This document shows positions 8,750 to 17,764 of a DNA stretch of 64,000 nucleotides, piece by piece (position 1 is the first letter of the stretch; every line of letters starts with the position of its first letter). The translations under genes were made by a program, and so were the position numbers. The stretch is taken from positions 62,001 to 126,000 of the forward strand of contig JAMCRJ010000051.1 in assembly GCA_023381645.1 (NCBI GenBank). Direction: 5' to 3'. Under the pieces are notes generated by a model that saw nothing but the letters and a program-made list of their open reading frames with translations, was not told where the DNA came from and did not search any database. The stretch comes from Gammaproteobacteria bacterium (GTDB lineage Bacteria > Pseudomonadota > Gammaproteobacteria > Acidithiobacillales > Acidithiobacillaceae).

Positions 8750-9976
8750 ATGGCCGTCGGTCTTGATCCTCCCCGGAATATCCTGCCCGTAGCGGGGGTT
8801 CGCCTGAGCGTGGCGGAGGCGGGTATTCGTTATGTGGGTCGTCGTGATCTGACCCTGATTCATCTCGCCGAGGGGTCCCAGGTGGCGGCCGTTTTTACCC
8901 GCAACCGCTTTTGCGCCGCGCCCGTACTAGTGGCGCGGCATCATCTGGCGGAAGGGCCCGGTGTGCGGGCACTGGTGATCAATACGGGCAATGCCAATGC
9001 CGGTACGGGTGTGACTGGTTTGCAGGCAGCGGAGGCGAGTTGCCGGGAAGTGGCCGAGCAGTTGGGCTGTGCGCCCGGAGCGGTGCTGCCCTTCTCCACC
9101 GGGGTGATCGGTGAGCCTGTGGCGCTGGCGGAAAAAATCGCCGCAGTCCTGCCGGCCTGCGTTGTCGGACTCGCCGAGGACCAATGGAAGGCTGCTGCGG
9201 CGGCGATCATGACCACCGACACCATCGCCAAGTGCTGTTCCCGGCAGATCGAGATGGACGGCATTATGATCACGGTGACCGGCATGGCCAAAGGGTCGGG
9301 GATGATCCGCCCCGATATGGCCACGATGCTGGCCTACATCGCCACCGATGCCCCGCTGCATGGGGCGGCCTTGCGGCAGTGCCTGCAGGAGGCCATGGCG
9401 CAGTCCTTCAACCGCATCACCGTGGACGGCGATACCTCCACCAACGATGCCTGCGTCCTGATGGCGACGGGACGGGCGGCGTTGCCGCCCATCACGAAGG
9501 CGACAGATCCCCGCTACGGGAAACTGAGAGACACCATCACGCTCGTCGCACAATGGCTGGCACAGGCGGTCGTGCGCGACGGAGAGGGGGCGACCAAGTT
9601 CATTCCAATCCGTATTTCGGGCGGGGGTGATGAGGCGGAGTGCTTGCGGGTGGCTTACCGCATGGCCCATAGCCCCTTGATCAAGACGGCGTTCTTTGCC
9701 TCTGACCCGAACTGGGGGCGCTTGCTGGCGGCCATTGGTTCAGCCGGCGTCGACGACCTGGATGTGGCGGGTGTGCAGGTCTGGCTGGGCGATACGCGCA
9801 TTGTGCGGAATGGCGCCCGCGACCCCGGTTACAGCGAGGCGGCGGGACAGGCGGTAATGGCTCAGGCGGAAATCCCGGTGCGGGTTGATCTGGGCAGGGG
9901 GGCTGCCGAAGCGCAGGTCTGGACCTGCGACTTGTCCTATGACTATGTACGTATCAACGCCGATTACCGTAGCTGA
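8750..9976 (+). CDS. argJ: Glutamate N-acetyltransferase / amino-acid acetyltransferase
   Basis: ArgJ recycles the acetyl group in arginine synthesis by transferring it from N-acetylornithine to glutamate. It is 408 residues long and self-cleaves at a conserved threonine, here in RPDMATMLAYI near residue 191, giving alpha and beta chains. Other family motifs are INTGNANAGTG, KGSGMI, SFNRITVDGDTSTND and SDPNWGR. It acts upstream of argB, which lies at 38232 in this window. An AAGGAAAG is present before the start. The stop shares one base with the next start. Confidence 0.95.
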   Translation: MAVGLDPPRNILPVAGVRLSVAEAGIRYVGRRDLTLIHLAEGSQVAAVFTRNRFCAAPVLVARHHLAEGPGVRALVINTGNANAGTGVTGLQAAEASCREVAEQLGCAPGAVLPFSTGVIGEPVALAEKIAAVLPACVVGLAEDQWKAAAAAIMTTDTIAKCCSRQIEMDGIMITVTGMAKGSGMIRPDMATMLAYIATDAPLHGAALRQCLQEAMAQSFNRITVDGDTSTNDACVLMATGRAALPPITKATDPRYGKLRDTITLVAQWLAQAVVRDGEGATKFIPIRISGGGDEAECLRVAYRMAHSPLIKTAFFASDPNWGRLLAAIGSAGVDDLDVAGVQVWLGDTRIVRNGARDPGYSEAAGQAVMAQAEIPVRVDLGRGAAEAQVWTCDLSYDYVRINADYRS

Positions 9977-10965
9977 TGCCCACCGTTCCCGTCGCAACCG
10001 GAATCATTGAAGACGCCTTCGGGCGCCTGCTGGTTGCACTGCGCCCGGAGGGCAAGCCCTGGCCGGGGTTCTGGGAGTTCCCCGGCGGCAAGGTCGATCC
10101 GGGTGAAACTCCGGAACAGGCGCTGGTCCGGGAGCTCTGGGAAGAGTTGGGGGTTACGGTAACCGCGCCGGAACCCTTCCGGGTGCTGGAATATACCTAT
10201 CCGGAACGGACGGTGCGCCTGCATTTCTACCGGGTGCGGCACTGGACGGGCACGGCCCATGGCCGCGAGGGACAGGAAGTACGCTGGCTTTTTCCCTGGG
10301 AGATCCCAGCGCTGGAGTGTCTCCCCGCGAACCTCCGTCTGACTGCGGACGTGTTGGCGGAGTCCCTTCCCCAGCCGCCCCTCTGCCTGATTGCGGATCC
10401 GGGCAGGTTGCCCCTGCCTGATTTCCGGCGCGCGCTGGAGGCGGCCGTTGATGCCGGATTGCGCTGGCTGGTGTTGCGCTGCAAAGTGGTGCCTGACAGC
10501 TCCAGCGCTGACGTGCTGGCGGCACTGTGCACCGGGGCGTTGGCGGGGGGCGTGCAGGTCTACCTCAATCATCCCGACCCCCTGCCCGGCTGGCCAAGGA
10601 CCGGTCGTCATCTAACCCAGGCGCAGTCAGACGCGGGCGTAAAACCCGATGAGACATTCGGGGTATCCTGTCATGACGCTGCGGGCTTGCAACAGGCGGC
10701 GCGTCTGGGTGCGCGTTATGCCTTTCTCTCGCCGATTTTCCCCACTTCCAGCCATCTGGGTACGGAGGCGCTGGGACCTGGGGTTTTCGCGGCGATGGCC
10801 GCTGAGTCCTCTCTACCCCTCATCGCGCTCGGCGGAATGACGGCAGCACGGGTGCCGGAGGCGCTGGCGGCAGGTGCACGGGGTGTGGCGGTGCTCTCTG
10901 GCATTCTCGAAGCGCAGGATCCTGCGGCTGCTACCCGCGCTTTGCTCCGTTACTGGGACCGATAA
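9976..10965 (+). CDS. MutT-type Nudix hydrolase fused to thiamine-phosphate-synthase-like domain
   Basis: A 329-residue two-domain protein. Residues 1-130 are a MutT-like Nudix domain: the Nudix box GGKVDPGE...RELWEELGV is complete, so hydrolysis of 8-oxo-dGTP or a related oxidised nucleotide is expected. Residues about 135-329 resemble a ThiE/TenI TIM barrel (FLSPIFPTSSH, LGTEALG, ALGGMT, GVAVLSGIL). Such fusions occur in other proteobacteria. Whether the second half still makes thiamine phosphate is doubtful, because the usual ThiE lysine/diphosphate motif is hard to find. It overlaps argJ by one base and abuts the next glycosyltransferase. Confidence 0.85.
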   Translation: MPTVPVATGIIEDAFGRLLVALRPEGKPWPGFWEFPGGKVDPGETPEQALVRELWEELGVTVTAPEPFRVLEYTYPERTVRLHFYRVRHWTGTAHGREGQEVRWLFPWEIPALECLPANLRLTADVLAESLPQPPLCLIADPGRLPLPDFRRALEAAVDAGLRWLVLRCKVVPDSSSADVLAALCTGALAGGVQVYLNHPDPLPGWPRTGRHLTQAQSDAGVKPDETFGVSCHDAAGLQQAARLGARYAFLSPIFPTSSHLGTEALGPGVFAAMAAESSLPLIALGGMTAARVPEALAAGARGVAVLSGILEAQDPAAATRALLRYWDR

Positions 10966-11928
10966 ATGGCCCTGGTTTCCGTCGTGATCCCGCTCTACAA
11001 CGAGATCGACAATATCTCGCCGCTTTGTGCGGCCCTCAGCAACGCCCTGGGGGACGCCGACGCCGAAGTGATCATTGTCGATGACGGCAGCCGGGACGGG
11101 AGTGCCGCCGCGCTGGACCGGGAGGCGGAGGCGCGCGGCGCGAGTTTCAAAATCATCCACCTGCAACGGAATTTTGGGCAGACGGCGGCGATGCAGGCGG
11201 GGATCGATGCCGCCTTGGGGGAGGTGATTGTGACCCTGGATGCGGATCTACAAAATGATCCGGAAGATATCCTGCCTCTGGCCCGGCGCCTGCTGGAGGA
11301 GAATCTGGACGTGGTGGCCGGCTGGCGGAAAAACCGGCAGGACGGTCTGTTGTTGCGCAGGATGCCGTCGCGGATTGCCAATCATCTGATCCGCCACCTC
11401 ACGGGGGTTTATCTGCACGATTACGGCTGCACCCTCAAAGCCTACCGGGCCTCGGTGATCCGGGGAGTACGCCTGTATGGCGAAATGCATCGCTTTATTC
11501 CGGCCTGGCTTTCCACCCTGACTTACACGGATCGCATTGTCGAGGTGCCGGTACGGCACCATCCGCGCCGGGCGGGGTACAGCAAATATGGCATCACCCG
11601 TACCTTCCGGGTACTGGTGGATCTGCTCTTCGTCAAATTTTTTCTGGGCTACAGCCAGCGACCCATGCATTTCTTCGGGGTGATCGGGTTGATCCTCCTG
11701 AGCAGCGGTTCGGCCATGCTGCTGTATCTCTTTATTGACAAGTTTGGCTATGGAGCAGCGCTGTCCGGGCGCCCCATGTTGATTGCCGGCGTGCTGTTTT
11801 TCCTCGCCGGGCTGCAATTCCTCAATACCGGCATCCTCGGCGAGATGCTGGTGCGCGTCTACCATGAGTCTCAGGATAAAAAGACTTATGTGGTCCGCCA
11901 TACCGTACATCTCGATCCGCCCGCGTGA
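10966..11928 (+). CDS. Family 2 glycosyltransferase, ArnC/DPM1-like
   Basis: A 320-residue membrane-associated glycosyltransferase. The GT-A domain has SVVIPLYNE at the N-terminus, IIVDDGSRDGS, and the metal-binding DADLQNDPED. Two hydrophobic segments near residues 232-255 and 268-292 anchor it. This layout is that of ArnC and dolichyl-phosphate-mannose-synthase-like enzymes, which load a sugar on undecaprenyl phosphate at the cytoplasmic face. The partner would be a GT39 enzyme, and two exist in this window (13966 and 54727). The donor sugar cannot be read from sequence. It overlaps the next gene by four bases. Confidence 0.88.
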   Translation: MALVSVVIPLYNEIDNISPLCAALSNALGDADAEVIIVDDGSRDGSAAALDREAEARGASFKIIHLQRNFGQTAAMQAGIDAALGEVIVTLDADLQNDPEDILPLARRLLEENLDVVAGWRKNRQDGLLLRRMPSRIANHLIRHLTGVYLHDYGCTLKAYRASVIRGVRLYGEMHRFIPAWLSTLTYTDRIVEVPVRHHPRRAGYSKYGITRTFRVLVDLLFVKFFLGYSQRPMHFFGVIGLILLSSGSAMLLYLFIDKFGYGAALSGRPMLIAGVLFFLAGLQFLNTGILGEMLVRVYHESQDKKTYVVRHTVHLDPPA

Positions 11929-12641
11929 AGCCGGTTCCCATTCTGATGTACCACAACATAGCGGTGGCACCGAAAGGGGTCAGGCTGCGCGGCCTCTATG
12001 TTTCGCCCCGGCGCTTCGCGCGGCAGATGGCGCTGCTGCACTGGTTGGGTTACCGCGGTTTGTCCATGTCTGCGGCGCTGCCCTATCTGCGGGGTGAACG
12101 GGAGGGCAAGGTGGCGGTGATTACTCTGGACGACGGTTATCGGGACAACCTCGAGTGTGCGTTGCCGGTGTTGCTGCACTACGGTTATACCGCCACCTGC
12201 TATGTGGTGAGTGCTGCCATCGGTGCCGACAATCACTGGGATGCGCAGCTGCTTGGTGCACATAAGCCACTGATGAACCTGAATGAATTATGCCGCTGGC
12301 GGGATGCCGGGATGGAGGTCGGGGCGCACAGCCGTCATCATCCGCGCCTGTCGGAGCTGGATGAAGCCGAGCTGGACGACGAGGTGGCGGGTTCCCGGCG
12401 CGAACTGGAAGAGAGGTTGACGGTGCCGGTGACCCAGTTCTGTTATCCCTATGGTGCGGCGGGGCGGCGCGAGCGGGAGGCGGCCCGGCGCGCCGGCTTT
12501 GCCGCCGCGGTGACCGTACGGCGGGGTCGCGCCCTGCCCGGTGGGGATCTCTTCGACTTGCCACGGGTGATGGTCGGCGGACACCATGCGCCCCATGTGT
12601 TTCCCCTGCAATTGCTGACCACGCATGAGGACCACCATTGA
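11925..12641 (+). CDS. Polysaccharide deacetylase (NodB-fold)
   Basis: A 238-residue carbohydrate esterase family 4 protein. It has the N-terminal PILMYHNI motif, the first metal motif ITLDDGYRDN with the catalytic aspartate pair, the metal-binding histidines in GAHSRHHPRLSEL, and FCYPYG. It is expected to remove an N-acetyl or formyl group from a sugar. Between an ArnC-like transferase and a GT4 it may act on a lipid-linked sugar, by analogy with ArnD, but it lacks a signal peptide. The start is a GTG inside the preceding stop region (GTGA), so translation is coupled. Confidence 0.85.
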   Translation: MKPVPILMYHNIAVAPKGVRLRGLYVSPRRFARQMALLHWLGYRGLSMSAALPYLRGEREGKVAVITLDDGYRDNLECALPVLLHYGYTATCYVVSAAIGADNHWDAQLLGAHKPLMNLNELCRWRDAGMEVGAHSRHHPRLSELDEAELDDEVAGSRRELEERLTVPVTQFCYPYGAAGRREREAARRAGFAAAVTVRRGRALPGGDLFDLPRVMVGGHHAPHVFPLQLLTTHEDHH

Positions 12642-13717
12642 TCGCAGTTCCGCGTCGTCTGCTCTGGGTGGGCACCAACCCCGGAGGTGGCGGTACGGAG
12701 ACGCACATGATCACCCTGAGTCGTGCCTTGGCCGAGCAGGGGGCGGAGGTGCATTGTCTGGTCCATCCGCAAGGACGGATCGCGCAGGCGCTGGAGACTG
12801 CGCCGGTGACCCGGCATTTCGGGGTCTTCCGCAACAGCGCCGATCCCGGCGGCATCCGTGCCTTGCGTCGGGCTATCCGCATAGTGCAGCCGGACTGGGT
12901 TATCGGCAGCTTCAGCAAGGAATACTGGCCGCTGGCACTGATCAGCCGCAGTGCGGGGCGGCGCCTTGCACTCTTTCGGCACATGGACCTGCGACTCAAG
13001 CCCAGTACCCGCTGGCTGCTCTCGCGCTGGCCTCTGCGCTTGTTCGCGATTTCCGCCTATCTGCGGGAGCGCCTGATCCTGCAGGGTGTGCCCGCAGAAC
13101 GTGCCGAAGTGTTGGCGAATCCCCTGCGCCTGGTAGATTTTGGGCGTGATTTCACGGCGCGAACGCGGCAGCGCGCCGCCTTGGGATCGGCGGATGAGGA
13201 TTTTCTCGTGGGCTTTGTCGGCGCCTGGCACCGGGGCAAGGGTGTGTTCATGCTTGCCGACGCCATCGACGCCGCGCATGCCACAGATGCACGGGTGCAT
13301 GGCATGTGGCTGGGCGGCGGCGCCCATGAAGCGGAGTTGCGCGTGCGTCTGGAGGATAAGCCCTGGCATCATCTGCTGGGCTGGCAAGATCCGGCAACGC
13401 CCTGGTACAGTGTCATGGATATCCTCGCCCTGCCCTCCATCGAGCCCGATACCTTTGGACGTGTCTGTCTGGAGGCACAGGCCTGCGCGACGCCGGTGCT
13501 GGGTGCGGCCATGGGAGGTATCCCGGAGAGCTTTGCGGCGGATCGGAGTGGCTTGTTATTGCCTGCCGGAAACATGGCAGGTTGGCGGGACGCTATTCTC
13601 CGTTTTGCGGCGGATCGGCATTTGTGCGCGGAGTTCGGTGCCGCGGGGCCGGAATATGCACGGCATTTTGACGCCGGCATCATCGCCCGCGATTTTCTGG
13701 CCAGCCTGGCGCGATGA
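12638..13717 (+). CDS. Family 4 glycosyltransferase
   Basis: A 359-residue GT-B enzyme. The N-terminal Rossmann domain has the glycine-rich NPGGGGTETH loop. The C-terminal domain has the nucleotide-sugar-binding stretch LPSIEPDTFGRVCLEAQAC (EX7E-type) and GGIPESF. It is probably an LPS core or O-chain sugar transferase acting in the cytoplasm. The start is a TTG that overlaps the upstream stop as TTGA, implying translational coupling. The specific donor and acceptor are unknown. Confidence 0.86.
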   Translation: MIAVPRRLLWVGTNPGGGGTETHMITLSRALAEQGAEVHCLVHPQGRIAQALETAPVTRHFGVFRNSADPGGIRALRRAIRIVQPDWVIGSFSKEYWPLALISRSAGRRLALFRHMDLRLKPSTRWLLSRWPLRLFAISAYLRERLILQGVPAERAEVLANPLRLVDFGRDFTARTRQRAALGSADEDFLVGFVGAWHRGKGVFMLADAIDAAHATDARVHGMWLGGGAHEAELRVRLEDKPWHHLLGWQDPATPWYSVMDILALPSIEPDTFGRVCLEAQACATPVLGAAMGGIPESFAADRSGLLLPAGNMAGWRDAILRFAADRHLCAEFGAAGPEYARHFDAGIIARDFLASLAR

Positions 13718-13778
13718 CACAGATGCTTCCGCACCTTATGATGGGTATATTCTGTTCGCTGCGGCGGGAGGAAAGTTT

Positions 13779-13877
13779 ATGCAGGTAACGATGTTGCCGC
13801 CGTTGTCTGTCAAAGGGTATGTGGCTGGACAGGTCTATGCCGACGTCGATCTGCCTGTGGCCGCTCAGGCCGGTTGA
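13779..13877 (+). CDS. Possible small protein (32 residues)
   Basis: A short open frame in the 248-base gap between the GT4 gene and the GT39 gene. It has an unusually strong Shine-Dalgarno (GGGAGGAAAG) five to eight bases before its ATG and encodes a mildly hydrophobic, mostly uncharged peptide ending VAAQAG. I do not recognise it. It could be a leader peptide, a remnant of a lost gene, or chance. The rest of the gap shows nothing clear. Confidence 0.3.
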   Translation: MQVTMLPPLSVKGYVAGQVYADVDLPVAAQAG

Positions 13878-13965
13878 ATGCTGCGCTGATGCCACGTCCA
13901 GCCGATAGGGGGTCTCCGGCGACTCGGGTTTTACACGTGCTTGCCACCCTGGGGTACCGGATCGA

Positions 13966-15357
13966 ATGACCACAACGAACACCAGAAACTACTGGCTGCT
14001 TTTTGCACTCGCCGCGGCTAGCTTCGTCTTTACCTTCAATAACGTCCAGTATACCGGTGAAGAAGCGGTTTATCCGCTCATGTCCTATGAAATGTGGTAT
14101 CACGGCCATATGCTCACCCCAGTCATGTATGGACAGGATTATTGGCGCCCGCCCTTGGACAATTGGCTCATCACCATTGTGTCCATGTGGATTGGCTGGT
14201 CTCACATGCTGGTTGCGGCACGGTTGATCGCGGCTTTGGCGACGGTGGGTTCCGGGCTGCTCGTGGGATGGTTCGCCGGAAGAGTCTGGAAGGAAAGGAG
14301 ACTGGCTGCTTTCGCTGCCTTGGTATATATCACGTTGGGGGACGTGCTCTTTTACGATGGCTGGCTGGCGTATAGTGACCCGTTGTTCGCCTTTTTCTGC
14401 TTGGCGGCCATGCTTCTTGGGTGGCTTGCGGTGATAGAGCGGCGTGTTGGTTTCTTCGCCATTGCCGTACTGGCGTTGTCTTGTGCGTTTCTTACCAAGG
14501 CCCTGACCGCCTATGTATTTTACGGGGTGGCGGTATTGGTGGTGGTCTACCAAACCCGTGGCTGGCGTTTTTTGTTTTCGTGGCCTTCCTGGGGCATACA
14601 TCTTCTGGCATTGGTGATTCCCGTCCTTTGGTATGCCACGGCCCCTGCCGGCGGCACCATGGCCCACGGAATGTTCGACGACATCATCGGCAAATTGCAG
14701 GGGCAGGGATTGCTGGATTACCTGCATCAGTTTTTTGTCTTCCCTGCGCAGACCTTCGGGCAGTTGCTTCCGATCGGCGGTGTCGTGTTATATGCCATGT
14801 TGCGCCGTTATCCGATTTCCCGTATGAACGATCCGCAGGTGCGGACGGCTCTATGGATAGCGGGAGTGAATTACCTGCCCTATTGGCTGTCGCCGCAAAG
14901 TGGGATCCGTTACCTGATGCCGCTCTACGGAATCGTGACACTGGCGTTGGCGGGGTGGGTCGTTGATGCCGAAAAGACCCGGCGTTTGGCCGTAAAATGG
15001 ATGATGGCAGCCATTCTTCTCAAGTATTTTTTTGCTTTGTGGGCCTTTCCTGCGTATACCGATCGGTTCCGCCCGCATATCGGCGCCATAGCGCGGGATG
15101 TGCTCATGCAAACTCGTGGGGCACCTCTCTATGTTACGAACGCGGCATGGGTAGGTATCGGCGTGACGGCAGACATTGACTTGGCGATAAGACCGCATCC
15201 TCCACTGGTAACGCCGCCATCAAATTTGGCCAACGGATTCGTCATCAGCTACCCTGGGGAGGTGCCGCCGGGCTATGCCGTTGTGTCACGGTATCAGGGG
15301 GCGTGGCTGCTATGTCGCGGTCCGGTTTGCGGCCAAAAGGACAAAAACCATGAATGA
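13966..15357 (+). CDS. GT39/ArnT-like membrane glycosyltransferase
   Basis: A 463-residue polytopic protein with about ten hydrophobic segments in its first 370 residues. The first periplasmic loop contains the acidic motif YTGEEAVYPLM and WRPPLDNW, the position of the catalytic acidic residue in PMT/ArnT enzymes. These enzymes use undecaprenyl-phosphate sugars to modify lipid A, core or proteins on the periplasmic side. The ArnC-like gene at 10966 could supply its donor. It is more AT-rich than the preceding genes. The soluble C-terminus is short. Confidence 0.78.
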   Translation: MTTTNTRNYWLLFALAAASFVFTFNNVQYTGEEAVYPLMSYEMWYHGHMLTPVMYGQDYWRPPLDNWLITIVSMWIGWSHMLVAARLIAALATVGSGLLVGWFAGRVWKERRLAAFAALVYITLGDVLFYDGWLAYSDPLFAFFCLAAMLLGWLAVIERRVGFFAIAVLALSCAFLTKALTAYVFYGVAVLVVVYQTRGWRFLFSWPSWGIHLLALVIPVLWYATAPAGGTMAHGMFDDIIGKLQGQGLLDYLHQFFVFPAQTFGQLLPIGGVVLYAMLRRYPISRMNDPQVRTALWIAGVNYLPYWLSPQSGIRYLMPLYGIVTLALAGWVVDAEKTRRLAVKWMMAAILLKYFFALWAFPAYTDRFRPHIGAIARDVLMQTRGAPLYVTNAAWVGIGVTADIDLAIRPHPPLVTPPSNLANGFVISYPGEVPPGYAVVSRYQGAWLLCRGPVCGQKDKNHE

Positions 15358-15471
15358 TTCACAAAAACGTAAAGAATAAACAAGAAAATAGAATGATGTT
15401 TTTCCATTTGCGAGTGACCACATAACATGGGGTGCCTATATTTGGATATAAACTGCGCTGACGCCACACTT

Positions 15472-16692
15472 ATGAAAGCACTTTTACAAAAAACCGCGTT
15501 CCTGTTTTTTTGTTTGCCGATTTTTTTCTTTCCCTTAAGCACTGCGGCAGCGGGCATTAGTGGCGGTGTTTTTGTACTGCTATATATCATGAGCGGGTAC
15601 TGGAAGAACTCACGGGAGATCCTGACGCGCCCATGGTTCGTGCCGCTGACCCTGTTAATATTATGGACGTTGCTGGGCACCATTTGGAGCGGAGCAAACC
15701 CTCACGACGCCTGGATAGCCATAAGCCGACTCGGGTATTTCTTTTTTGCATATGCCGGAACAACACTGCCTTGGAACAGAAGCAGATTCCGGATGATTCC
15801 GGGTTTATTTCTGGCGGGATTGCTATTGAACTGGATAGTCGGCTTATGTCAGTGGCTTGGAATATGGATATGGAATCCATTGATTCCGAGGCTTGGCCCT
15901 GTCGGTTACGCCAATCATATTTTTCTCGGCATGACGCTGACCATGGCATTGCTATGGATAGCCTACGATATACGGGATAAGGTTTTGTTGCCGAGGTGGG
16001 CAAACGCAATTCTAGCGGTGGCCTTCCTGCTGCAATTGGGCATGGGCGCCGGACGCACTGGTCAGTTGCTTTTCGTTATCCTCACGCCGCTGGCGGTATG
16101 GGTGTTATTCAGGGGGCAGTGGCGTTATTGGGCATTGGGGGGTGTCGCGCTGACAATAATCGGGATGGGAATGTCTCCCATAGTTCAGCATCGAGTGCAA
16201 GAAGGATTGCAAAACTTACAAGTCATCAGCAAGGGTGATTACGATACCAGTTGGGGACTGCGTGTTTTGATGGCCGAGGGCGCACTGCACATGGGCCTCC
16301 AGCACCCCATCCTAGGGGTTGGTACAGGCAACTACGCAAGCGAGATGGCACAATTGCAGAAAAATCATATTTTACCTGATCTGTCATCTCCGTTGATCAT
16401 GAGCCAGCCTCAAAACAGCTATCTCCTGGAGCTGGCCATGCTTGGCATTCCCGGTCTGTTGCTCCTGGTGTGGTTCTTGTGGGCCGTAACCGCTCCGGCA
16501 TGGCGACTGAGAGCGACTCCCGAAGGCTGGTTTGTTTTAGTTTATATGGCAATATTTATAGCTGGTAGTTTTTCCGACACCTTGATTTGGGGGTATGCGA
16601 ATGTGTTCTCGCTGGCGATACTGGCTGCTTTACCGATCCCTTTTATCCAGAATGGCTTGCGTGGCGCGTTCCAGCGATGTTCTGGCGGATGA
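15472..16692 (+). CDS. O-antigen ligase family protein
   Basis: A 406-residue membrane protein with about ten to twelve transmembrane segments and a large periplasmic loop carrying the Wzy_C/WaaL hallmarks: GAGRTGQLLF, then HPILGVGTGNYASE and QPQNSYLLELAMLGIPG. It probably joins lipid-linked O-chains to the lipid A-core in the periplasm; a Wzy polymerase is the alternative within the same superfamily. I prefer the ATG at 15472 (MKALLQKT), which opens directly into the first membrane helix; an ATG at 15427 would add 15 residues. The gene and the 114-base leader are visibly AT-rich. Confidence 0.8.
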   Translation: MKALLQKTAFLFFCLPIFFFPLSTAAAGISGGVFVLLYIMSGYWKNSREILTRPWFVPLTLLILWTLLGTIWSGANPHDAWIAISRLGYFFFAYAGTTLPWNRSRFRMIPGLFLAGLLLNWIVGLCQWLGIWIWNPLIPRLGPVGYANHIFLGMTLTMALLWIAYDIRDKVLLPRWANAILAVAFLLQLGMGAGRTGQLLFVILTPLAVWVLFRGQWRYWALGGVALTIIGMGMSPIVQHRVQEGLQNLQVISKGDYDTSWGLRVLMAEGALHMGLQHPILGVGTGNYASEMAQLQKNHILPDLSSPLIMSQPQNSYLLELAMLGIPGLLLLVWFLWAVTAPAWRLRATPEGWFVLVYMAIFIAGSFSDTLIWGYANVFSLAILAALPIPFIQNGLRGAFQRCSGG

Positions 16693-16786
16693 TGCTTTGT
16701 AAGATCATAAATTTGGATTGCGAAGATGCATTGAGGCTGGCTCTGTGCAGGGGGTTACCCATGCAATATACGGGGGTCGCATAACC

Positions 16787-17740
16787 GTGACTATGGAATT
16801 TTGCGTTGTTATTATTAACTATAATGGTGCATCAAAAACACTTGACGCAATTTCTTCCTGTCTCGCGGAAGGTGTGTTGGCGCAGCATTGTATCGTCATC
16901 GATAATGGTAGCGATGACGGGTCGGTGGAGATGATTTCGCAACGGTTCCCCGACGCCAAAATAGTGGCTAATAATTGTAACGCAGGTTTCGCCCGTGCGG
17001 TCAACCAGGGGCTGGCGGTCGCTGATCGTGATTTTGTCATGGTGCTGAATAATGACGCGCAATTATTATCGGGTACGTTGGAGGCGGTGACCCGCTGTTT
17101 TCTGGCATGGCCTCAAGCGGCCCTTGTGGGGGCCCGCCTGGTCGACCCGGTCGGACGTACACAAAATGTAGTGGCGGCATTGCCACGATTCTGGCATGAA
17201 ATATTCCCAAGGGCGCTGCTCAAAAGGATGGCGCCAAAATACTTCGGCGGCCGTTTATCTGGGGAGCGTCAATCGGTAAATGTTCCCAGCCTGATCGGGG
17301 CAGCTATGACGGTTCGCCGTTCTTTCTTGCCTCGATTGGGCTTGTTGGACGAAGATTTTTTCTTTTACCTGGAAGAAACGGAATGGTGCGCACGTGCTCA
17401 TCGCCTTGGATTTGACGTGGTGTTCTGTCCAGACGCCAGGGTGGAGCACGCGCTCGGTGGCACCGCCAGGAAATTTCAGGTAGGGTCGCGTATTGAATTT
17501 CAGCGCTCACGGTTGCTCTATGCACGTAAGGTGGAGGGCGGCATTCCCTGGGTGGCGTTATCTTTGTGGATGCCAGTAAAAGCGGCAATAGACTTTCTTG
17601 CCAATGGAATAGCAATGGTGCTTACTCTCGGGCTTCTTCCTCGTCAGCGTAAACGTTGTTTGACCTACGGAGGAATACTGATGTGGCATCTTCTGTTCCG
17701 GCCAACACATTGGGGCCTGCCGGGGAAGTGCAGTCAATAA
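16787..17740 (+). CDS. Family 2 glycosyltransferase, rhamnosyltransferase-like
   Basis: A 317-residue GT-A enzyme. It shows VVIINYNG at the start, VIDNGSDDGS, the metal motif LNNDAQLL, and LDEDFFFYLEETEWC, the pattern of WbbL/RfbF-type rhamnosyltransferases. It probably extends the O-chain or core on the cytoplasmic side. The GTG at 16787 follows GGGGG at a normal distance; the ATG at 16793 is equally possible. A weakly hydrophobic segment near the C-terminus may bind the membrane. Confidence 0.82.
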   Translation: MTMEFCVVIINYNGASKTLDAISSCLAEGVLAQHCIVIDNGSDDGSVEMISQRFPDAKIVANNCNAGFARAVNQGLAVADRDFVMVLNNDAQLLSGTLEAVTRCFLAWPQAALVGARLVDPVGRTQNVVAALPRFWHEIFPRALLKRMAPKYFGGRLSGERQSVNVPSLIGAAMTVRRSFLPRLGLLDEDFFFYLEETEWCARAHRLGFDVVFCPDARVEHALGGTARKFQVGSRIEFQRSRLLYARKVEGGIPWVALSLWMPVKAAIDFLANGIAMVLTLGLLPRQRKRCLTYGGILMWHLLFRPTHWGLPGKCSQ

Positions 17741-17764
17741 ACGAGCACCTATTTTGGAGATTAC

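Noticed and set aside
16689..16784. A 31-codon frame after the O-antigen ligase gene
   Set aside because: No Shine-Dalgarno, AT-rich composition and a shared ATGA overlap that could be chance.
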